Of a stretch of DNA of 64,000 bases, positions 53,078-61,375 are shown in pieces. The stretch spans positions 25,831 to 89,830 of the forward strand of contig NZ_WVUG01000003.1 of the NCBI RefSeq assembly GCF_017614965.1, read 5' to 3'. A model generated the notes under the pieces. That model did no database searches. It had not been told where the DNA came from and was given only the letters and a program-made list of their open reading frames with translations. Every line of letters begins with the position of its first letter. Position 1 is the stretch's first letter. Position numbers and translations under genes: made by a program. This stretch comes from Streptomyces griseorubiginosus (GTDB lineage: Bacteria > Actinomycetota > Actinomycetes > Streptomycetales > Streptomycetaceae).

Positions 53078-53400
53078 ACGACCTCGATCTGCTCACCGCG
53101 ATCACCGTGTTCGTGCTCAGCGTCCTCGTCGGCGTCGAGGTCATCAGCAAGGTGCCCGCGACCCTGCACACCCCGCTGATGTCCGGCTCCAACGCGGTGC
53201 ACGGCATCGTCGTCATCGGCGCCATGCTGATCGCCGCCGAGTCGCACACCTGGCTCGGCTACGCCCTGGCCTTCGTGGCGATGGTCTTCGGCGCGATGAA
53301 CGTCGTCGGCGGTTACGTCGTCACCGACCGGATGCTGGAGATGTTCAAGGCCAAGCCGGCCGCCGAGAAGACGCCCCGGAACGAGAAGACGGAGGTCTGA
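53074..53400 (+). CDS. NAD(P) transhydrogenase, small membrane subunit
   Basis: The 108-aa protein has three to four membrane helices (LLTAITVFVLSVLVGVEVIS, IVVIGAMLIAAES, LGYALAFVAMVFGAMNVVGG) and matches the C-terminal membrane part of PntA, which is split off in the three-subunit type found in actinobacteria and Rhodospirillum. Its ATG overlaps the pntA stop codon. Confidence 0.92.
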   Translation: MNDLDLLTAITVFVLSVLVGVEVISKVPATLHTPLMSGSNAVHGIVVIGAMLIAAESHTWLGYALAFVAMVFGAMNVVGGYVVTDRMLEMFKAKPAAEKTPRNEKTEV

Positions 53401-53406
53401 CCCGTC

Positions 53407-54819
53407 ATGGACGCCGTCTCCAACGCGGTCCACTACGTCTTCCTGGCCACGGCCGCGTGCTTCGTGCTCGGCCTGCACCAGATGAACCACCCGCGCACCG
53501 CCCGCCGGGGCAACACCGTCTCCGCGAGCGCGATGGCCGTCGCGATCGCCGCCACCCTCTGGCTGGTGATCCACCAGAACACCATCACCACCACCGGCTG
53601 GCTCGTCCTGGCCTCCGGCGGCCTGGTCGGCGCCGCCCTCGGGCTGTACGCGGCCCGCGAGGTCAAGATGACCGCCATGCCCCAACTGGTCAGCCTCTTC
53701 AACGCGGTCGGCGGTGGGGCGGCCGCGCTGATCGCCGTCGACGACCTGCTCCAGGCCGACAACCCGGCCGGGCTCGGCGCACGTGTCTCCCTCCCGGGCG
53801 CCCTGGACATCGTCATCGGCGCGGTCACCTTCTCCGGCTCGCTGATCGCGGCCGGCAAGCTGCAAGGTGTCGTCTCCGGGGCGCCGGTCGTCTTCCCCGG
53901 GGCCCGGGTGCTCAACGTGCTGCTGCCGGCCGCCTTCGTGGGCGGCACGGTCTGGCTGGTGCTGTCACCGGACTCCCGCACCGCCCTGTACGCACTGGTG
54001 GCCGTGGCGCTGCTGTTCGGCGTGACCATGGTGCTGCCCATCGGCGGAGCCGACATGCCGGTCGTCATCGCCCTGCTGAACGCCTTCACCGGATCCGCGG
54101 TCGCGATGGCCGGCTTCGTCCTGAACGAGACCGCGCTGATCATCGCGGGCATGCTCGTCAGCTCCTCGGGCGGCATCCTGACCAAGCTGATGGCCGACGC
54201 CATGAACCGCTCCATCGCCAACATCGTCGTCGGCGGCTTCGGCACCGGCGACGGTGCCCCGGCGGTGACAGCGGGCGGTGCGGCCCAGGTGAGGTCCGTC
54301 TCCGCGGACGACGTGGCGATCCAGCTGGCCTACGCCGGCAAGGTCATCTTCGTACCCGGCTACGGCCTCGCCGCCGCCCAGGCCCAGCATGAACTCGGCG
54401 ATCTGGCCCAGCTGTTGGCCGACCACGGCGTCGACGTCAGCTACGCCGTCCACCCGGTCGCGGGCCGCATGCCCGGGCACATGAACGTGCTGCTGGCCGA
54501 GGCCAACGTGCCCTACACCCAGCTGAAGGAGATGGACGACGTCAACCCCGAGTTCCCGCAGGCCGACGTCGCCCTCGTGATCGGCGCCAACGACGTCACC
54601 AACCCGATCGCCCGCCGCCCCGGCAACGCGATCTCGGGCATGCCGATCCTCGACGTCGACAAGGCCAAGAGCGTGGTCGTCATCAAGCGCTCGATGGGCC
54701 ACGGCTACGCGGGCATCGACAACGAGCTCTACACCGACCCCAAGACCGGCATGTTCTTCACCGACGCGAAGAAGGGACTGGCCGAACTGAAGGCGGCGGT
54801 GGGCGAGTTCGTCACCTGA
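53407..54819 (+). CDS. pntB: NAD(P) transhydrogenase subunit beta
   Basis: The 470-aa protein has eight to nine membrane helices (about 5-270) and a C-terminal NADP(H)-binding domain III with VIFVPGYGLAAAQAQHELGD, HPVAGRMPGHMNVLLAEANV, VIGANDVTNPIAR and SMGHGYAGIDN. It completes the proton-translocating transhydrogenase in the cytoplasmic membrane and balances NADH and NADPH when respiration is slow. GGAGG lies 12 nt upstream of the ATG. Confidence 0.94.
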   Translation: MDAVSNAVHYVFLATAACFVLGLHQMNHPRTARRGNTVSASAMAVAIAATLWLVIHQNTITTTGWLVLASGGLVGAALGLYAAREVKMTAMPQLVSLFNAVGGGAAALIAVDDLLQADNPAGLGARVSLPGALDIVIGAVTFSGSLIAAGKLQGVVSGAPVVFPGARVLNVLLPAAFVGGTVWLVLSPDSRTALYALVAVALLFGVTMVLPIGGADMPVVIALLNAFTGSAVAMAGFVLNETALIIAGMLVSSSGGILTKLMADAMNRSIANIVVGGFGTGDGAPAVTAGGAAQVRSVSADDVAIQLAYAGKVIFVPGYGLAAAQAQHELGDLAQLLADHGVDVSYAVHPVAGRMPGHMNVLLAEANVPYTQLKEMDDVNPEFPQADVALVIGANDVTNPIARRPGNAISGMPILDVDKAKSVVVIKRSMGHGYAGIDNELYTDPKTGMFFTDAKKGLAELKAAVGEFVT

Positions 54820-54836
54820 CACCCGATAGGTGAGCG

Positions 54837-54863
54837 GGTCCCCGCCAGGCTCGCCGGGGGACC
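54837..54863 (+). terminator. Hairpin after pntB
   Basis: GGTCCCCG (54837-54844) pairs with CGGGGGACC (54855-54863) with one bulge and a 10-nt loop, 17 bp after the pntB stop codon. It should end the transhydrogenase operon. Confidence 0.6.
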
Positions 54864-55040
54864 TTCACCCTCCAGCCGCATCCGGACGCGATCAGAGGCG
54901 CCCCGCTGCTCTTGCAGCCGCACGCCCTCACCGCCGGTGTTCTCTTCGCGGCCTGGCCCCTCACCCGCCTCGTCCACGTCTGGGTCGCCCCCGTCGGCCA
55001 CCCCGCGCGGCCCTACACATCGTCTACCACGGCCGGGCCG
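54861..55040 (+). pseudogene. Respiratory nitrate reductase gamma subunit (narI), C-terminal relic
   Basis: The frame reads TFTLQPHPDAIRGAPLLLQ then PHALTAGVLFAAWPLTRLVH and VWVAPVGHPARPY, which is the last helix and end of NarI; the expected IVYHGRA tail follows in another frame. Only about 55 codons remain and no narGHJ are in view. An oxygen-limited respiratory gene fits the island theme. Confidence 0.7.
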
Positions 55041-55096
55041 CGACGCCCCGCCAGACGGTCGAGGGAGGAACCCGTACCCGGTGGGCTCCCTGACGA

Positions 55097-55110
55097 GGAC
55101 CGATCGGCCC
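55097..55110. promoter_or_regulatory. DevR/OsdR-like box (one mismatch)
   Basis: GGACCGATCGGCCC, 95 bp before the cNMP-binding protein start at 55205. Confidence 0.6.
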
Positions 55111-55204
55111 ATGCGATCTCTTCGTCCATGACCGAGCCTGGTAGGAGGCGGTGTCCCCCTCGTGGCGGTCGCCGCACCGGCCCGGCGCAGGAGGAGGCGC
55201 AGCC

Positions 55205-55669
55205 ATGACCACCGCGACCACACCCCGCTCCGCCAGGAAACTCCCCGCCGTGTACCGGGGCAGGCTGATCAGCCTGGCGCACGAGGTGCGCTACCCGGCG
55301 GGCACCCGTCTGTTCAGTGAGGGCGGGCGCGCCGACCACTTCTGGATCATCGATTCCGGCACCGTCGTCCTCGACATGCGGGTGCCCGGACGCCAGGCCG
55401 CCGTGATCGAGACCCTGGGCGCCGGCGAACTCCTCGGCTGCTCCTGGCTGTACCGGCCGTACAGCCGGCGGTTCGGCGCCCGGACGACCGGGCCCGTGTG
55501 CGCGCACGAGTTCGACGCCGAGGCCGTCCGGCGGATGTGCGGGGCCGATCCGGACATGGGGCGCTCGATCGCCCTGTGGGTCGGCGAGTCCATGGTGCGC
55601 CGGCTCGGTGCCGCCCGCACCCGGCTGCTCGATCTGTACGCCCCCTGCGGCAGCGGAGCCCGGGGCTGA
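55205..55669 (+). CDS. Cyclic-nucleotide-binding (Crp-type) domain protein without HTH
   Basis: The 154-aa protein has a cNMP-binding barrel (about 20-115; YPAGTRLFSEGGRADHFWII, SGTVVLDM, LGAGELLGCSWLYRPY) and a C-helix, but ends before any Crp-type DNA-binding domain. The phosphate-binding cassette is altered (GRADHFW), so real cNMP binding is doubtful. It may sense a ligand and act on a partner. AGGAGGAGG precedes the ATG, and a box lies upstream. Confidence 0.8.
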   Translation: MTTATTPRSARKLPAVYRGRLISLAHEVRYPAGTRLFSEGGRADHFWIIDSGTVVLDMRVPGRQAAVIETLGAGELLGCSWLYRPYSRRFGARTTGPVCAHEFDAEAVRRMCGADPDMGRSIALWVGESMVRRLGAARTRLLDLYAPCGSGARG

Positions 55670-55782
55670 GCCGAGCGGTCCCGGGATCCGGTCACGCGGC
55701 CCGCGACGCTGCCTGGTCGGCCCCTGCGGACCGCGCCCCGGCCGTGAGACGTTCGAGTTGAGAGGCAAGGGGGTGTCGGCAC

Positions 55783-56382
55783 ATGGCGGACACGCGGCCC
55801 ACCCGGGTGAAGAAGGTGCGGTTCTGGCGCTGGCGGCACAATCCGCTGCGCCGCCCCAGCGACACCGCCGAAGCGTGGATCGTCCTGGCCACCTGGATCG
55901 TCGCCCTGACCGGTGGCGTGTTCGCCGGCCAGGCCGCCGACGCCGCCATGCAGGACAGCCTCGCGGCACGACGGGCGACGCTGTCCACCGTCTCGGCGGT
56001 GCTCACGGAGGACGCGGACAAGACCCCGCCCGTGACGACCGGTGACGGCGGTGACGGGGTGGTCTGGGCGAAGGTGCGCTGGACGGCCGCCGACGGGTCC
56101 ACCCACACCGGCCTGACTCGGGTCGAGCCGCGAAGCAAGGCGGGCTCCACGGTCAGCGTCTGGATCGACCACCGGGGTGAGCTGGTCTCCAGCCCGCCCA
56201 GCGCCACGGAGGCGCGCCTGCAGTCCGGCCTGGCCGGTGTTCTCGTCGCGTTCGGCACCGGTGGCGCCGTGGTCGGCTGCGGCTGGGTGGTACGGCTCCG
56301 GCTCGACCGGCGGCGGCTGCGCGAATGGGAGACCGAGTGGGCACAGGTCGACCCCCAGTGGCGCAAGAAGATGAACGGCTGA
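55783..56382 (+). CDS. Rv1733c-like membrane protein (paralogue 4 of 4)
   Basis: The 199-aa protein has the family start WRWRHNPLRRPSDTAEAW, helix 1 (IVLATWIVALTGGVFAG), an extracytoplasmic domain with VVWAKVRWTAADGSTHTG, helix 2 (VLVAFGTGGAVVGCGWVV) and the ending REWETEWAQVDPQWRKK. AAGGGGGTG precedes the ATG. A half-conserved box (TGCCTGGTCGGCCC, 55710-55723) lies 60 bp upstream. As with the others, no function is known. Confidence 0.83.
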   Translation: MADTRPTRVKKVRFWRWRHNPLRRPSDTAEAWIVLATWIVALTGGVFAGQAADAAMQDSLAARRATLSTVSAVLTEDADKTPPVTTGDGGDGVVWAKVRWTAADGSTHTGLTRVEPRSKAGSTVSVWIDHRGELVSSPPSATEARLQSGLAGVLVAFGTGGAVVGCGWVVRLRLDRRRLREWETEWAQVDPQWRKKMNG

Positions 56383-56525
56383 CACCGCCGCCGAGACCGT
56401 CTCGAGGCGGCGGATTTCGCCGCAGCACACCGTGATGGCTCTCATCGCGCGATCGCCTTTTGTCGCGCTGGGCCTCCCTCTGGCGCACCCCATGCTTTCG
56501 GGCCTCCTCCGCGTCCGCCGCGCCG

Positions 56526-57821
56526 CTACGCCGTCCGGCGCGGCGGTGTCGCGGTGGGGGGCAGCGCGAGGTGGGCGGTGAACCACTCGCGGGCCAGGCC
56601 GGCGACCGCGGACAGGGTGCCGGGTTCCTCGAAGAGGTGGCCGGCGCCGGGGACGACGGCGATCCGGTGGTCGCAGCGCAGCCAGTCGGCGGCCAGCCGG
56701 TTCAGGCTCAGCACCCGGGTGTCCAGCGAGCCCACGATGAGCAGGGTGGGGGCCCGCACGCGGTCCAGTGCGGCGGGCGTGGCGAGGTCGGGGCGGCCGC
56801 CGCGGGAGACCACCGCACGGATGTCGAAATCCTCGGCCGCGGCCTCCAACGCGGCGGCCGCACCGGTGCTGGCCCCGAAGTAGGCCACCGGCAGCCCGGT
56901 CGTACGGCGCAGCCACAGTGCCGCGGCGCCGAGCCGCCGGGCGAGCAGCACGATGTCGAACACCTTGTGCCGGTCGTGTTCCTCGTCCTCGGTCAGCAGG
57001 TCCAGCAGAAGGGTGCCGAGTCCGGCGCGGTTGAGTACGTCGGCGACGTACCGGTTACGAGGGCTGTGCCGACCGCTGCCGCTGCCGTGCGCGAACGCCA
57101 CGACGGCCGGCGCGTGGTCGGGCAGCGTGAACCGTGCCGCCAGGCGAACCCGTCCTGCGGGCACGTCGACGTCGCCGTCCGGCACCGGGTGCGTCGCCCG
57201 CCTCAGCAGGTCGGCCACCTCCCGGTCGTCGACCTGGGGGAACGCGTCGTACCAGGCGCCGACCGAGCCGAAGAAGCGCGGGGAGTGCAGACAGACCACC
57301 TCGTCGGCCGACTGCCGCAGGCGGCGCAGTGTCCGCTCCGGACCGACCGGCACGGCCAGCACCACCCGGTCCGCGCCCTGATCGTGGACGACCCGGCACG
57401 CGGCCTCGGCGGTGGCGCCGGTGGCCAGACCGTCGTCCACCACGACGACCGTCCGGCCGGTCGGCGGGACGGGGGGACGGTCCCGCCGGTAGAGACGCGA
57501 CCGCCGTTCCAGTTCGGCCCGTTCCGCCCGTTCGACCGTCCGCTGTGCGTCGAGCCCCACCCCGGCTTGCAGGAGAACGTCGTCGTTGAGCACGCGCACG
57601 CCGTCGTCCCCGACGGCGCCGAAGGCCAGCTCGGGCTGCCAGGGCACGCCCAGCTTGCGCACCACCAGGACGTCGAGGGCGGCGCCCAGTTCTCGGGCCA
57701 CCTCATGGGCCACGGGCACCCCGCCCCGTGGCAGGCCCAGCACCAGGACGTCCTGGCCACGAAGGTGTTCCAGCCGCCGGGCCAGTCGGCGCCCCGCGTC
57801 TGCGCGATCCTGGAAACGCAC
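56526..57821 (-). CDS. Phosphoribosyltransferase - alpha/beta hydrolase fusion (Rv0571c-like)
   Basis: The 431-aa protein has an N-terminal type I phosphoribosyltransferase domain (about 1-210; PRPP loop VVVVDDGLATGATAEAACR) and a C-terminal dienelactone hydrolase-like domain (about 215-431; YFGASTGAAAALEAA with the nucleophile serine, VGSLDTRVLSLN, GAGHLFEEPG). The same two-domain layout is found in Rv0571c, a DosR-regulon protein of M. tuberculosis. GTG 57821 follows AGGAGGTGG. It is divergent from a USP gene, with two boxes between. Confidence 0.88.
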   Translation of the reverse strand: MRFQDRADAGRRLARRLEHLRGQDVLVLGLPRGGVPVAHEVARELGAALDVLVVRKLGVPWQPELAFGAVGDDGVRVLNDDVLLQAGVGLDAQRTVERAERAELERRSRLYRRDRPPVPPTGRTVVVVDDGLATGATAEAACRVVHDQGADRVVLAVPVGPERTLRRLRQSADEVVCLHSPRFFGSVGAWYDAFPQVDDREVADLLRRATHPVPDGDVDVPAGRVRLAARFTLPDHAPAVVAFAHGSGSGRHSPRNRYVADVLNRAGLGTLLLDLLTEDEEHDRHKVFDIVLLARRLGAAALWLRRTTGLPVAYFGASTGAAAALEAAAEDFDIRAVVSRGGRPDLATPAALDRVRAPTLLIVGSLDTRVLSLNRLAADWLRCDHRIAVVPGAGHLFEEPGTLSAVAGLAREWFTAHLALPPTATPPRRTA

Positions 57822-57976
57822 GGTCCACCTCCTGCTGCGCGCACCGTCCGGCAGGGCGGCGAGACGGTCCCCCCTCCGCTTCCATCCTCTCGCCGTTCCG
57901 CCTCCTCGCACGGGGGCCACGGTCCCGCGCGGAGCGTGCCACCCAGGCCAGACGCGGCACCAGCGGCCCGCCGCAT

Positions 57977-58010
57977 GGGCCGTTCGGCCCCGCTCGGGGC
58001 CGAACCACCC
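57977..58010. promoter_or_regulatory. Pair of DevR/OsdR-like boxes in a divergent promoter
   Basis: The perfect GGGCCGTTCGGCCC (57977-57990) and GGGCCGAACCACCC (57997-58010) are 20 bp apart, two helical turns, between the divergent fusion gene (start 57821) and USP gene (start 58095). They may serve both. Confidence 0.68.
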
Positions 58011-58094
58011 CTCGTGCGCCCCGGCCGGCGGTGCGACCGTGAGGGTGGAGCCTCGTGCCGCACGCCCGTGCGGTCCAGGAAGGCGGTGAGGACG

Positions 58095-58973
58095 ATGATG
58101 GAGCTGCCCCTTGTCGTAGGCGTCGACGGATCGCACGCGAGCCTGGCCGCCGTCGACTGGGCGGTGGACGATGCCGCCCGCCACGGGCTGCCGGTGCGGC
58201 TCGTGTACGCCTCCCTGTGGGAGCGCTACGAGGGCGTGGCACCGTCCACGAGCCGCGACCGTCCCTCCCAGCAGGTGATGGCGGAGAACATCGTCGCATC
58301 CGCCACCGACCGGGCCCGGCTGCGCAATCCCGAGGTGAAGGTGTCCGCCGAGGTGGTCCCGGAGGAGGCGGCCGACGCGCTGCTTCGCGAGGGCAACAAC
58401 GCCTCCGCCGTGGTGACTGGCTCACGGGGACGCGGTGAGCTCCAGGGGCTGCTCCTCGGTTCCGTCGGCCTGACGGTGGCCTCCCGGGCGTACTGCCCGG
58501 TGATCGTGGTCCGGGGCGACAAGGCGGGGCTCGCGGGCACGCACGAGCGGATCGTGCTCGGGGCGGGGGACCCCGCGACCGGCGCCGAGGCCGTGCGGTT
58601 CGCCTTCCGGGAGGCCGAGGCGCGCGGTGGCGTGCTCGACGTGGTGCGCGCCTGGCGCTGCCCCGCGCTGGAGGGTGCCGGCCACCCCCAGTTGGCGGGA
58701 GACCCGGCGCATCAGCACGAGCAGCAGGCGTCCGCCCTGATCGACGCCCTTTTGCACGACGCGACGGCCGACCACCCGTCGGTCCGGGTACGCCGCAACA
58801 CGGTGGAGGGCCCGGCCCGCTCGGTGCTGCTGAACCGCTCCGCCGCCGCCGACCTGGTGATCATCGGAGCGCGCCGCAAGGCCGGCCACTTCGGGTTCCA
58901 GCTCGGCCGGGTGGGCCACACCCTGCTGCACCACGCGGACTGCCCCGTGGCGATCGTGCCGCAACGGGTGTGA
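58095..58973 (+). CDS. Tandem-domain universal stress protein
   Basis: The 292-aa protein has domain 1 (LVVGVDGSHASLAAVDWAV, TGSRGRGELQGLLLGSVGL, CPVIVVRG) and domain 2 (IVLGAGDPATGAEAVRFAF, LVIIGARRKAGHFGFQLGRV, HADCPVAIVP), both with the ATP-binding glycine pattern. ATG 58095 is used; ATG 58098 is equally possible. The GGTGAGGA site fits. It has the typical DosR-regulon context with the divergent fusion gene. Confidence 0.9.
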   Translation: MMELPLVVGVDGSHASLAAVDWAVDDAARHGLPVRLVYASLWERYEGVAPSTSRDRPSQQVMAENIVASATDRARLRNPEVKVSAEVVPEEAADALLREGNNASAVVTGSRGRGELQGLLLGSVGLTVASRAYCPVIVVRGDKAGLAGTHERIVLGAGDPATGAEAVRFAFREAEARGGVLDVVRAWRCPALEGAGHPQLAGDPAHQHEQQASALIDALLHDATADHPSVRVRRNTVEGPARSVLLNRSAAADLVIIGARRKAGHFGFQLGRVGHTLLHHADCPVAIVPQRV

Positions 58974-58998
58974 GCGTGAGGGTGCGGCGAGGCCGGAG

Positions 58999-59110
58999 GT
59001 GACGGATTGGATCTGGGAGTACGAGGGCTACGACCCCGCGGACGAACGGCTGCACGAGTCCCTGTGCAGCCCGGGCAACGGCTGCTTTGCCACCCGGGCG
59101 CGCTGCCGGA
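58999..59110 (+). pseudogene. GH65 (trehalose/kojibiose phosphorylase-like) N-terminal fragment
   Basis: A frame from GTG 58999 reads DWIWEYEGYDPADERLHESL then CSPGNGCFATRA, the N-terminus of glycoside hydrolase family 65 proteins. ALPECAADEV of the same family follows in another frame at about 59092-59121. The rest of this gene of about 780 codons is missing and the sequence passes directly into an unrelated minus-strand gene. Confidence 0.65.
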
Positions 59111-59880
59111 GTGCGCCGCGGACGAGGTCCGGCCGTTCCTCGGGGCCGAAGCGCCAGCGGACGTTCGGCGCCGGCGGGTCCCCTTCGAAGCGCAGGGTGC
59201 CGTCGGAGTTCAGGTCGGCCTGACACCAGTGGTGCCTGCTCCGTTCGGGGTCCGTCCCCACCCGCAGGGTGCTGACGGGTTCTCCGTCGGGTTGCCGTTG
59301 TGGAAGGCGACCATGACGTCCCGCAGGACGACCTGGGTCTGATGCCTTCACGGACGACGGTTGTCGCCGCGCCGCTCGCGGTGTTCGTGCTCGATGAGCT
59401 GGAAACGGATTGGTGGCGGCTGTTGTTGACCTGCGTGGCGTGTTCGGACGCGGCCTCGCTCACTGCGGTGCTGAACCGCTGGCTGGCCTCCTGGTGATTG
59501 GCCGCGAACCCGGCCTGCATGTCGAACTCCGCGTGGACCAAGCCGATATCCGCGCCGGTCGAGGCGCTGGTGGACACCGAGGTGGCCCAGCGACCCTGGT
59601 CTTGGAACGCGGAACCGGTCTGGGTGGAGACGGAGTCGGTGAATCGGCTCTGAGCGGCGGTGTCGGAGGAGTCGAAGATGGACATGGCGTCGTCACGCGT
59701 GGCGGCTTCGTTGTGCCAGGTCTGCACCGTGATCGTCGTCCGTTCCCCGGGCAGCAGCGAGAACGTCTGCAGGGGGCGTCCCAGACCGTAGTCGCCCGAG
59801 TACGACCGCAGTTCCCAAGTCTCCACCAGCGCGAGACGGGGCATCGGGTGGGCCACCGGGTCCACGGCCACGGGTCGGAC
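59110..59880 (-). pseudogene. Decayed gene for a large actinobacterial protein of unknown function
   Basis: On the minus strand, several frames give one coherent protein: LALVETWELRSYSGDYGLGR, LLPGERTTITVQTWHNEAAT, SIFDSSDTAAQSRF, HQEASQRFSTAVSEAASEHA, then in another frame VVLRDVMVAFHNGNP, and in a third STLRVGTDPERSRHHWC to LNSDGTLRFEGDP. At least two frameshifts and loss of both ends make it a pseudogene. The family is widespread in actinobacteria, but I know no function for it. Confidence 0.55.
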
Positions 59881-59984
59881 GCTCTGCCCTGTGCCGCAGC
59901 GACCTTGGTGCCGCCGTAACGCAGCCGTTGCCGGAGCGCCGAGCGCGGGAAGATCCGCCGGACACCATGCTGCCCAGCACGAGC

Positions 59985-60524
59985 TCATGGAGAGGGCGTG
60001 GCGGGGGACCGCATGCCGAGGTACTGCTCGGCGTCCCAGGCGTGGAACCGCTCCACCTCAGTGAAGCCCAGCTTCGCCGCAAGACGCATGGAGGCGGCGT
60101 TGGCGGTCTGGGTGGCGAGCACCACCGGCTCGCCGGGGAGGACGCCGTCGAACCAGTCGAGTGCCGCAGCGCACGCCTCGGCGGCGTATCCGAATCCCCA
60201 TGCCCGCGGCAGGAACAAGTAGCCGAGCTCGACCTTCCCCTCGGCAGCCGGGGGCTGGTGTTCCGGTGCTCTCCTGAGCAGGATCTGGCCGATCATCGCG
60301 CCGTCGAGATCAACGACGAAGCTCCCGGGCCACCGCCCGGGCACCTCGGGCATCTCGCGCTCCAGCTCGTCGCGCGGGCGGGGGCCGCCGAGGTAGGTGT
60401 GCACCTCTGAAGAGGCGAGCAGCTCGATGAATGTCGCACGATCTTGGGCCTCGGCCTCACGGAGTACGAGCCTCTCGGTCCTGATCGGGGCAGGTGGCCA
60501 GGCGACGGGTCCGAGCTCAGTCAT
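59985..60524 (-). CDS. GNAT-family acetyltransferase (RimJ-like)
   Basis: The 179-aa protein opens IRTERLVLREAEAQDRATFI and has ELGYLFLPRAWGFGYAAEAC (acetyl-CoA binding) and NAASMRLAAKLGFTEVERFH, typical of RimJ/RimL-like acetyltransferases of ribosomal-protein or small-molecule amines. ATG 60524 was preferred over the upstream in-frame start at 60560. GC content is slightly lower than in its neighbours. The target is unknown. Confidence 0.85.
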   Translation of the reverse strand: MTELGPVAWPPAPIRTERLVLREAEAQDRATFIELLASSEVHTYLGGPRPRDELEREMPEVPGRWPGSFVVDLDGAMIGQILLRRAPEHQPPAAEGKVELGYLFLPRAWGFGYAAEACAAALDWFDGVLPGEPVVLATQTANAASMRLAAKLGFTEVERFHAWDAEQYLGMRSPATPSP

Positions 60525-60686
60525 ACCGGTCAGCCAATCAGCAGGCTCGGCAGCGATCAAGACTCGACCGGGTACTGACGCCGGTTCTACTTGACGTCCG
60601 GAAGTGCCCGTCTTTGAACTTCTCTCGTGAGGCCCGTGAGTTGGGTGCGTGTCTTGGTTTTGCCCAGTGTTGTGCAGCCTGTCGGC

Positions 60687-61268
60687 TCATTCGTCCGCCC
60701 TTTCCGGCAGCAGGGGGAAGAGCCGAGCGATGAGGGCAACAGGCTGGGCTGAGGCAGGTCGGGCGGAAGTCTGCTGTTCCCGGTGCTGGTAGGGAGCCAG
60801 TGCTTGGCGCACTGCTGCGGCAACGGTGCTCATCTCCTCGGGGCTGAGGTAGACGACGGCACTGAAAGCTTCGTCCTGGCGCCATTCGGCTGGGGCGTGG
60901 TCACGCTGGGCGAGCCAACGCTGGTAGCTCTCGTCTTCCAGTCCGCGGGCCATGTGGCCAAAGCCTTCTGCTGAAGCGTTCGTGGCTGGCGGTGCTGTCT
61001 GCCGGAGGCGCCAGGGCCGGGCCCGACCACCTGAGTGCGGGACCTCTTCGATGTGCCCGTAGCGCGCTAGTTGCCTGAGATGGAACGAGCACAGGCCGGA
61101 GCTGTAACCGAGCCGCCCGGCTGCCTCCGTTGCGGTGACAGTACCGACCTCGGCAAGGAGATCGAGCAAGGCCATGCGCACTCGATGTTCGGGCATGCGG
61201 CCATCGGCGTCTCGCGGGTCGGCGGCTGCCTCGTTCGGGGGTGCTGCGTTGGCGTCTTCTTCAGTCAC
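60687..61268 (-). CDS. Winged-helix (ArsR/HTH_20-type) transcriptional regulator
   Basis: The 193-aa protein has a winged helix (MALLDLLAEVGTVTATEAAG, LGYSSGLCSFHLRQLARYGH, IEEVPHSGG) and a C-terminal domain of about 100 residues (YQRWLAQRDHAPAEWRQDEA), as in actinobacterial helix-turn-helix regulators of the ArsR-like type. Start GTG 61268 overlaps the twin palindromes at 61267-61295, so the message is probably leaderless or starts at a later codon. The divergent deformylase gene is the likely target. Confidence 0.8.
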   Translation of the reverse strand: MTEEDANAAPPNEAAADPRDADGRMPEHRVRMALLDLLAEVGTVTATEAAGRLGYSSGLCSFHLRQLARYGHIEEVPHSGGRARPWRLRQTAPPATNASAEGFGHMARGLEDESYQRWLAQRDHAPAEWRQDEAFSAVVYLSPEEMSTVAAAVRQALAPYQHREQQTSARPASAQPVALIARLFPLLPERADE

Positions 61269-61295
61269 TTTGCAAAGTCTGCTACTTTGCAAAGA
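61267..61295. promoter_or_regulatory. Twin palindromes ACTTTGCAAAG between regulator and def
   Basis: ACTTTGCAAAGT (61267-61278) is a perfect 12-bp palindrome; ACTTTGCAAAGA (61284-61295) matches it at 11 of 12 positions, 17 bp further on. They overlap the regulator start codon. GTTTGGCAAGC directly after may be a third, weak copy. Confidence 0.7.
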
Positions 61296-61375
61296 GTTTG
61301 GCAAGCGGCCGCCATGCCAATGGCGTGGGAGACATGCCGTATTGCCCTGAAAGCCGTTCTGTGCAAGGAGAAGCG

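Noticed and set aside
56447..56468. GCGCGA/TCGCGC inverted repeat downstream of paralogue 4.
   Set aside because: Only 6-bp arms and no relation to a stop codon; too weak to call a terminator.
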